From positions 1 through 28,831 of the forward strand of contig JAAENB010000218.1 in NCBI GenBank assembly GCA_024224995.1: a DNA stretch of 28,831 nt, in the 5' to 3' direction. The translations under genes and the position numbers were made by a program. The notes under the pieces are model-generated. The model saw only the letters and a list, made by a program, of their open reading frames with translations, ran no database searches and was not told where the DNA came from. The stretch is from a bacterium (GTDB lineage: Bacteria; Spirochaetota; UBA4802; UBA5550). Of this stretch, positions 23,069 to 28,831 are shown one piece after another. Numbering within the stretch: the first letter of the stretch is position 1; each line of letters opens with the position of its first letter.

Positions 23069-23728
23069 TTATTCTTTCAAACGTCCGCGTGTTAAATGAA
23101 ATGTTCGCGTGGCAATTTTTTCAACCTCTCTTATGTTGTGTGTCACGTAAATCATCGTAAATTTCAGCTTTTTGTGCAGCTGTAGTATCTCATCCTGTAT
23201 TGCCAGGCTCAAATCTTCATTGAGGCTGGACAACGGCTCATCCATGAGGATTAAGCCCGGCCTGGTTATGAGAGCCCTGGCAAGAGCGATCCGCTGCTTC
23301 TGCCCCCCTGAAAGTGTTGCTGCTGCCGCGTTTAAATATTCTCTCATTTGCACCAGTTCCAATATTTCAGCGACCCTGTTCAATCGTTCTTTACGGCTCA
23401 CGCCGCGGGCCTTTAAGCTGAATTCAAGATTTCCTTTAACAGTCAGATGGGGCCATAAGGCCAGGTCCTGAAAAACCATACTGATGTTTCTGTCATCGGG
23501 AGGTACTAAAATACGGCTTCCATCCGAAACCGGAACATCATTCAGGCAAATTGAACCATTCGTTGGTGTGTCAAAACCGGCGATTAGACGCAGCAAGGTT
23601 GATTTTCCACACCCCGACGGACCAAAAATGACGAGCCGTTCCGATGGATTTATTTCAAAAGACAGGTTATCGATAATAATGTTTTCTTCAAATTTTTTTG
23701 TCACGGTATGAAAATGAACGCGGATCAT
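23069..23728 (-). CDS. ABC transporter ATPase subunit, short form
   Basis: A 219 aa ATPase that energises the importer. Walker A is GPSGCGKST (36-44), the Q-loop is VFQD (about 85-88), the signature is LSGGQKQR (139-146), Walker B is LILMDEP (159-165) and the H-loop is THN (H197). It ends soon after the H-loop, so the C-terminal regulatory/TOBE domain found in FbpC/PotA-type ATPases of about 350 aa is missing. The start ATGA overlaps the permease stop by four bases, indicating translational coupling; GGAG lies before it inside the permease gene. Confidence 0.93.
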   Translation of the reverse strand: MIRVHFHTVTKKFEENIIIDNLSFEINPSERLVIFGPSGCGKSTLLRLIAGFDTPTNGSICLNDVPVSDGSRILVPPDDRNISMVFQDLALWPHLTVKGNLEFSLKARGVSRKERLNRVAEILELVQMREYLNAAAATLSGGQKQRIALARALITRPGLILMDEPLSSLNEDLSLAIQDEILQLHKKLKFTMIYVTHNIREVEKIATRTFHLTRGRLKE

Positions 23729-25299
23729 TTAATTTTTCTCCATGTATAATAAAAATACGCCATGCATAATGGAACGATAGTGGCCAGCACCATCACAAGG
23801 GACTGGGCAGCAATATATGATTCCGAAGAATTGGCCATCATTGTTAATAGCCGCACGGGAAATGTATCCATTCCGGCAGGATATACTATCATTGTAATGC
23901 CGAGATCTTTAAAGCAAAATATAAATGAAAGAACAAATGACGCGAGGAGCGCCTCTTTTAACAAAGGAAAGGTGATATAAAAATTTTTTCCAAACCAGCC
24001 GGCGCCGCTTAAAGCCGCTGCTTCAATATATGACGCAGGAACCTTGTAATATGAAGCACGTAAAATTTTATAACTGATATACAAATTCTGCCCTATGTAA
24101 CCCACTATGATGATTGCTGAAGAATGATATATTAATTGGGTTGCCGTATTGTTCCATAGATTTACCAGGCCAATTCCAATTACAATGGAAGGCATCGCGA
24201 AACAGAAAAGCATAAGCGTTTCAATGGTATTTCCCTGTTTTCTTCCGGTAACAGCGATAGTAAAAAGAAACCCTATAAGAGTTACTATCCCGGCCGAAAC
24301 CAGTGAAAAAGCAAAACCGCGTATAATGCTGCTGCCGGAAGTGATCACTGATGTTATAATTGCTTGAAATGAACCGGCTTTCACCGCTAGAAAAAGATAG
24401 GGGAGGATAATAATTCCACAAAGAGACAGCAGTATAATAAAAATTGGGATTTTCCATTTCCCCGGATGAATTCTTACGCTGAATGTATCCTTTTTTGATG
24501 GCGCTGAATAAGATTTGCTTGTTTCGTAAATTCGTTCTATGGAAATGATTCCCAGGGTCACCAGCGCGAGAAAAATTGAAAGTGAAGATGCGTGCTCAAA
24601 ATTATAAAAGGCTGAAAATTGAGTGAGAATGTCTGTAGTAAAGACAGGAACCCGCAATGTCATAGGAACACTGAATTCTCCAACGGCAAACAGGAATATG
24701 ATCGATGCCGAGGCTATTATCGACGGAGTAATCATGGGAATGGTAATTTTGCGGATGGTATAGCCCCATGACGTATGCAGCCGTGCCGCCTCTTCCAGGT
24801 TGGCGGGTATGGCCGAAAGTCCGGCCATAACAAGCAATACTGCAATCGGTAAAAATGAAAGGGATAGAACAAATATTACGCCAAATTCACTGAAGAAAAA
24901 TGATGATGATATATCCGCAATACGGGAGCCAAAAATTGAAAACAACATCCCTTTTTTTCCGAAAATGTTAGCCCACGATACGGCATTTATGTATGGCGGC
25001 AGAAACAAAGGAACTGCGATTAAGACTGCTATTAGATTTCTCGCGGGCAAATTAATTTTTACCAGCAATATTCCAAACATGAGTCCGGCGGCAGTGGCAA
25101 TAAACGCGACAGAAATTGCGATTATAACACTTGTTCCCAGGCTTGAATAGGATGTGAAGAAAAGAGAGAAAAATTTTGCTAAGGAATAATCACTGCGAAA
25201 CAAGACATTAATTATTGTGGAAACAACAGGCGTAATGCCAAGAAGAAGCCAGAATGGAATAAGTATAAATAATACTTGTTTTGATGTTATTCGTTTCAT
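23725..25299 (-). CDS. Fused ABC transporter permease (FbpB-type, two permease domains)
   Basis: A 524 aa inner-membrane permease with about 12 membrane segments and two BPD_transp_1 domains (about 50-245 and 325-515). EAA-loop motifs lie at EEAARLHTSWGYTIRKITIPM (about 170-190) and EAAALSGAGWFGKNFYITFPLL (about 425-446). This fused layout is typical of ferric-iron and related importers (FbpB/SfuB). First gene of the importer. A weak promoter, TTTACA-N17-CATAAT, lies on the minus strand upstream, and no strong Shine-Dalgarno precedes ATG 25299. Substrate as discussed for the binding protein. Confidence 0.92.
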   Translation of the reverse strand: MKRITSKQVLFILIPFWLLLGITPVVSTIINVLFRSDYSLAKFFSLFFTSYSSLGTSVIIAISVAFIATAAGLMFGILLVKINLPARNLIAVLIAVPLFLPPYINAVSWANIFGKKGMLFSIFGSRIADISSSFFFSEFGVIFVLSLSFLPIAVLLVMAGLSAIPANLEEAARLHTSWGYTIRKITIPMITPSIIASASIIFLFAVGEFSVPMTLRVPVFTTDILTQFSAFYNFEHASSLSIFLALVTLGIISIERIYETSKSYSAPSKKDTFSVRIHPGKWKIPIFIILLSLCGIIILPYLFLAVKAGSFQAIITSVITSGSSIIRGFAFSLVSAGIVTLIGFLFTIAVTGRKQGNTIETLMLFCFAMPSIVIGIGLVNLWNNTATQLIYHSSAIIIVGYIGQNLYISYKILRASYYKVPASYIEAAALSGAGWFGKNFYITFPLLKEALLASFVLSFIFCFKDLGITMIVYPAGMDTFPVRLLTMMANSSESYIAAQSLVMVLATIVPLCMAYFYYTWRKIK

Positions 25300-25325
25300 T
25301 AAAAATATTCACGGTGATAATTATT

Positions 25326-25457
25326 ATGGAGTTTAAACAAACCCGTGTAAAAAGCAAGATTTTTTTTATTGCGGAAAAATTCCTCAAAGGGCTTTTGTGG
25401 AACTCTAATATAGAGGCTAGCCCTTTTTACGATCCTGAATATTTAAAAAAAAGTTGA
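25326..25457 (+). CDS. Possible small protein of 43 aa
   Basis: ATG 25326 opens a 43-codon frame with composition like a real protein, beginning MEFKQTRVKSKIFFIAEKF and ending YDPEYLKKS. GGTGA lies about 10 bases upstream. It sits in the gap between the divergent permease and FN3/FG-GAP genes and overlaps a hairpin (25386-25426). No homolog is recognised; it could be a remnant. Confidence 0.3.
   Translation: MEFKQTRVKSKIFFIAEKFLKGLLWNSNIEASPFYDPEYLKKS
25386..25428 (+). terminator. Hairpin with T-run in the gap upstream of the FN3/FG-GAP gene
   Basis: AAAGGGCT (25386-25393) pairs with AGCCCTTT (25419-25426); an inner CTCT/AGAG pair lies at 25403-25415. TTTTT follows (25424-25428). It looks like an intrinsic terminator pointing rightward. 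The only candidate upstream is the 43-codon frame or a short RNA. Confidence 0.45.
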
Positions 25458-25482
25458 ATTTACGCTAGAAGAGTGTTATTTT
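25454..25482 (+). promoter_or_regulatory. Promoter of the FN3/FG-GAP lipoprotein gene
   Basis: TTGAAT (25454-25459), 17-base spacer, TATTTT (25477-25482). Leader of about 65 bases ending in GGGAG (25541-25545) before ATG 25554. Confidence 0.5.
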
Positions 25483-25553
25483 TATTATAGCTCTGCTGTC
25501 TTTAGTCTTTTTGTTGATATTATGTCTATTTTTATATACCGGGAGCTGTTAAA

Positions 25554-27908
25554 ATGATTGTTGATAAAAGATTGCCAAAAGTACTCATTCTATTCTTAGC
25601 TATCTTCCTTATGTCAATATTAACCGGCTGCAACAGGGTCGACCTGTTAGGCAGGCAGCAGGTATCGGAGAATGCTTCCCCTGATCCGGGAAATAGCGGG
25701 ACTATTAGCACATCAAATATATTAGCTGCTTCCATAACTCTTGACTGGACAAAGGCTGGAGATGACGGAACAGCGGAATCCGAATTGGAATACCGGGTAT
25801 TCCGGTCCATAAGCGCTAATATTGATACTGCCGCGAACGCTATAAGCAACGGAACCGAAATAACCTCCGGGTGGATAGCCGATATAAATACAATAACCGC
25901 TACAGGTCTGACCGATGGAACTCTTTATTATTTTAATGTAGTCGTAAAGGACCAGGAGAATGAACAGTCTGCGTATACTATGATGTATGCCACAACAACT
26001 GATGGCACAGCGCCAACCCCCGGAGCTGCCGGCGTAATAAGCACTTCCAATACGCTGGCCGAGTCCATTAACCTCACCTGGACAAAGGCAGCTGACGCCG
26101 GGACATTGCAGAGTAATTTGCAATACAAGGTCTATAGATCGAATAGTAATAATATTGATACTGTTGCCAACGCCGAAGGCTCGGGATTTGAAGTAACATC
26201 GGACTGGACTGCGGATATCGCGTCATTTAATGTTACGGGGCTTACTCAAGATACAACATATTATTTTAATGTAATTGTAATGGACGGCTCCGGCAATAAG
26301 GCTGCCTATATATCAATGTCGGCCGTAACAACATCATACCCAACAGTCGCGTTTTCGAATCTCAGCACAAACAACCGCCTGGAAAGCGGGTTTATAATCG
26401 GGACCGCAAGCAGTTCCACCGGTACTGTTGCCCTGGTAGAGATCCAGCTCGACAGCGGGGGCTACACAAGCGCAACAGGTACAACCAGCTGGAACCAGGC
26501 CATTCCCGCAGGAGCGTCAACCTGGAGAAAGGAAAGCCAGCATACAGTTGATGTCCGGTGCAGAGACGATTCCGGAAACTATTCATCGGTCTTCAGTACT
26601 ACCGTAAGAAAGGGAAACAATAAGGATGTCAATGGGGACGGGTATGCGGATATTGGCGTGGGATCAACTGCCTATCCTGCCAATACGTATATCGGGCGAG
26701 CCTATATCTTTCATGGCACTTCCGGAACAGTCTCATCTACTCCCAATACAACCATAATCGGTGAGGCTGCAGATGATGCATTGGGAACAACAGTTGCCCT
26801 GGGTGATCTCGATGGCGATGGTTATGCGGATTTTATAATTGGAGCATGGAATTATCCGGCCGGTTTAAATTATGGCAGGGTATATATATTTTACGGCAGT
26901 TCTTCCGGAATAGCTGACGCGAATGCTTCAGCAGCAACTACTCTCAATAATACCGGTGTGTATGAGACGTTTGGAGTTTCACTGGCTGTTGGTGACGCTA
27001 ATGGCGACGGGTATACTGATCTTGGAATAGGAGGAGAATCCAACAGCGGAAATGTATATATATTTCATGGTTCGTCCGGTGGAATAACCAGCTCCGCGGA
27101 TGTTGCCACGGACGCGGACACGCACCTCACCGGCGAAACAGGCACGGACTATTTTGGAGGTTCAATCGCCTTTGGTGATGTCAATGGAGACGGCTACGAA
27201 GATATAGCTGTGGGAGCTACCGGTTATGGAACCAATGACAATGGCCGGGTCTACATCTTCCACGCTTCTTCCGGCGGAATTAGCAGCATGGGAGCCGTCT
27301 CAGCCAATACAACATTCTCAGGAGAGACCGACAATATTCAGCTTGGCAGCTCTGTAGTCTGGGGAGATATAAACGGAGATGGATACGCGGATATCGCAAT
27401 GGGAGCGGACAGGCATACCACCGATACCGGGCGGGTCTATATTTTTCATGGATCTTCCGGCGGTATTGCGTCTCCTGCTAATGTTTCCTCTTTCGCGGAT
27501 GAAAAGATGGACGGAGGCGCAACAGACGACTATTACGGAAACGCCCTGGCCATGGGCGATATAGACAATGACGGGTATGCGGATTTGTGCGTGGGAGCGC
27601 CTAAAGTTGGCGCTGACTATATTGGCCGTTTCTATGTTTATCTCGGAACAGGGTCCGGAATAAACACAACAGCCAATCAAACTGTTACCGGGGGAGGAAC
27701 CTACTATTACCTGGGAGAGTCCATTGGGTTTTCCGATATAAACGGTGACGGGTACGCGGATTTGATTGCCGGAGAACAGGGATACAGCAGCAGCCGCGGT
27801 CAATTTCATCTATTCAATGGCAGTGTAACAGGTATCGGTGCCACAGCAACTACAACAATAATAGGTGACTCAACACAGATCAAATTTGGATACAGTGTAG
27901 CCCGGTAG
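25554..27908 (+). CDS. Lipoprotein with two FN3-like domains, an Ig-like domain and seven FG-GAP repeats
   Basis: A 784 aa lipoprotein (lipobox ILTGC, Cys26). Two tandem, about 100 aa FN3-like domains follow (about 45-150 and 155-260); they share ISTSN-L-A-SI-L-WTKA and TGLT-TYYFNV. An Ig-like domain lies at about 262-350. Then come seven integrin-like FG-GAP repeats of about 60 aa, each opening with a calcium loop such as DVNGDGYAD, followed by GRVYIFHGSSGGI and a G-SVA-G strand. The last ends FGYSVAR at the C-terminus. Seven repeats make one complete seven-bladed propeller. It resembles integrin-alpha heads and bacterial adhesins; the ligand is unknown. GGGAG precedes ATG 25554. Confidence 0.88.
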   Translation: MIVDKRLPKVLILFLAIFLMSILTGCNRVDLLGRQQVSENASPDPGNSGTISTSNILAASITLDWTKAGDDGTAESELEYRVFRSISANIDTAANAISNGTEITSGWIADINTITATGLTDGTLYYFNVVVKDQENEQSAYTMMYATTTDGTAPTPGAAGVISTSNTLAESINLTWTKAADAGTLQSNLQYKVYRSNSNNIDTVANAEGSGFEVTSDWTADIASFNVTGLTQDTTYYFNVIVMDGSGNKAAYISMSAVTTSYPTVAFSNLSTNNRLESGFIIGTASSSTGTVALVEIQLDSGGYTSATGTTSWNQAIPAGASTWRKESQHTVDVRCRDDSGNYSSVFSTTVRKGNNKDVNGDGYADIGVGSTAYPANTYIGRAYIFHGTSGTVSSTPNTTIIGEAADDALGTTVALGDLDGDGYADFIIGAWNYPAGLNYGRVYIFYGSSSGIADANASAATTLNNTGVYETFGVSLAVGDANGDGYTDLGIGGESNSGNVYIFHGSSGGITSSADVATDADTHLTGETGTDYFGGSIAFGDVNGDGYEDIAVGATGYGTNDNGRVYIFHASSGGISSMGAVSANTTFSGETDNIQLGSSVVWGDINGDGYADIAMGADRHTTDTGRVYIFHGSSGGIASPANVSSFADEKMDGGATDDYYGNALAMGDIDNDGYADLCVGAPKVGADYIGRFYVYLGTGSGINTTANQTVTGGGTYYYLGESIGFSDINGDGYADLIAGEQGYSSSRGQFHLFNGSVTGIGATATTTIIGDSTQIKFGYSVAR

Positions 27909-27916
27909 CTGTCATC

Positions 27917-28831
27917 TTATTCAAACGTAACCAATGACTGACTGACTTTTTGATTCTCATAAGAAAGTTTAATCCAGTCTGCGGACCGGGCCGTATTGGA
28001 AATTCGCACTTCATCAATTATGCCTTGAAAATTTTGTCCGCCATTATTGTTGTTCATACCAATATAGGTAACCACATTATTTGAATTAAGATCCCCGGTT
28101 TTTGCTCCTGAACCGCTCTGGCTCCCATTAGTGAATACGCGTATATTTGAGCCGTCATACGTTGTAGTAATATGGTACCATGTGCCGGTTGACAGGGCAG
28201 ACCCGGAGCAGTAGGTGTCTGCCGATCCTGTTGTAATATGAGAAATGGGTTGCCCACCGGCGTCAAAACTCATGTTATATATGATCCATGGATCACTATT
28301 AGTAGCCCAGGCTTTTGCCACAATTCTTCCCCATGATACCAGGGCTGACGCCTTTACCCAGGCACTGATTGTTAAGTCTTGTGTGATATCAATATCACCT
28401 AAGTTCACCCCATCATCTCCGCTAAAATTAAGGCCCTTACCCATCATTCCCGATACGGAATCACTTCCGGCCAGTGTCCCTTCCGGGGTACCATAAAAAG
28501 AGGAACTCTTGCTGTTTTCCATGGAATTTGCACCTGAAGAAGGATCTTCATGTAAGTGCCAGACCCCAACATAGCTGCTATCATACACCATGTTGCGGCT
28601 TTGAGCGCCGGCTATGGACGCGCTATCCTTATCGTCATAAAACATCATTATATAATCGGAATTACTGTTCCCGTCTACTTGAGGAACCATAACCCATACA
28701 GATGCCGTATCATTGTCCTGGTCCCATTCCTCAATTTCATGATTGAGCACTGACGCGTCCGTATCAAAAAACCTGATATCCGGAGCTCCGGACTTTACCG
28801 CGTCAATTATTGCCGCGTCAGTTATCCGTAT
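27917..28831 (-). CDS. DUF2341 plus LamG-domain protein, N-terminus cut off by window edge
   Basis: The frame is open from the right edge (28831) to the TAA at 27917, 304 residues visible. The visible start, DIRFFDTDAS then NHEIEEW and VWVMVPQV, is the DUF2341 motif. It is followed by a LamG/concanavalin-like domain (about 95-285) with WHLHEDPSSGANSMENSKSS, LTISAWVKA, WYHITTTYDGSNIRVFTNG and IIDEVRISNTARSADWI. The GTG at 28750 is not the real start, because DUF2341 sequence continues beyond it. Such proteins are secreted and often very large. Only eight bases separate its stop from the convergent gene. Confidence 0.85.
   Translation of the reverse strand: MRITDAAIIDAVKSGAPDIRFFDTDASVLNHEIEEWDQDNDTASVWVMVPQVDGNSNSDYIMMFYDDKDSASIAGAQSRNMVYDSSYVGVWHLHEDPSSGANSMENSKSSSFYGTPEGTLAGSDSVSGMMGKGLNFSGDDGVNLGDIDITQDLTISAWVKASALVSWGRIVAKAWATNSDPWIIYNMSFDAGGQPISHITTGSADTYCSGSALSTGTWYHITTTYDGSNIRVFTNGSQSGSGAKTGDLNSNNVVTYIGMNNNNGGQNFQGIIDEVRISNTARSADWIKLSYENQKVSQSLVTFE

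Noticed and set aside
28245..28753. Plus-strand frames over the LamG gene
   Set aside because: Antisense shadows of the DUF2341/LamG coding sequence.
1..28831. tRNA, rRNA, CRISPR array, intact insertion sequence or prophage
   Set aside because: None recognised by eye on either strand; no regularly spaced repeats, transposase or integrase frames.

Overview
The window (about 40% GC by eye) comes from a Gram-negative-type bacterium. It is rich in lipoproteins with clear lipoboxes, integrin-like beta-propeller lipoproteins, LamG/DUF2341 proteins, a 7TM-DISM/SpoIIE phosphatase and an AAA-like/PD-(D/E)XK protein. This mix recalls free-living or environmental Spirochaetota, but no rRNA or other marker gene is present, so the assignment is tentative. 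Promoters are unusually legible: TTGACA or one-off -35 boxes with A/T-rich -10 boxes occur before most transcription units.

Layout. 1-936 (-): M50 site-2 protease, cut by the left edge. 1131-2431 (+): iron-sulfur flavoprotein plus an unknown gene. 2500-4569 (+): 7TM-DISM sensor with a SpoIIE/PP2C phosphatase. 4698-6674 (+): TetR regulator with a palindromic operator and a VCBS/FG-GAP lipoprotein. 6730-10106 (-): HAD phosphatase, homocysteine S-methyltransferase family protein, VOC/methylmalonyl-CoA-epimerase-like protein, RluA-type pseudouridine synthase and a small lipoprotein. 10290-11612 (+): orphan secreted protein. 11672-12376 (-) and 12492-13181 (+): SAM methyltransferase and SUMF1/FGE-fold protein from divergent promoters. 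13320-14638 (-): three-gene cluster of a DUF5655-like protein, a coiled-coil zinc-ribbon protein and a NADAR-domain protein, with a GC-rich patch at its upstream edge. 15012-16763 (+): seven-repeat FG-GAP lipoprotein. 16781-16898: REP-like hairpins. 17029-20251 (+): DUF6463-like membrane protein, AAA-like/PD-(D/E)XK protein and an apparently decayed gene. 20265-25299 (-): ABC importer of the ferric-iron/AEP type (fused permease, short ATPase, lipoprotein binding protein), with a secreted beta-sandwich gene inside it and an MDR oxidoreductase at the end. 25554-27908 (+): lipoprotein with two FN3-like domains and seven FG-GAP repeats. 27917-28831 (-): DUF2341 plus LamG protein, cut by the right edge.

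The most unusual signal is regulatory. Three unrelated genes (starts at 2500, 12492 and 23012) have a near-consensus promoter whose -10 box ends 6-7 bases before the ATG, and none has a Shine-Dalgarno sequence. They look like leaderless mRNAs in a genome where most other genes have clear ribosome binding sites. The NADAR/zinc-ribbon/DUF5655-like cluster is the best candidate for an undescribed functional module, possibly linked to ADP-ribose chemistry or defence, but that is inference from domain content alone.
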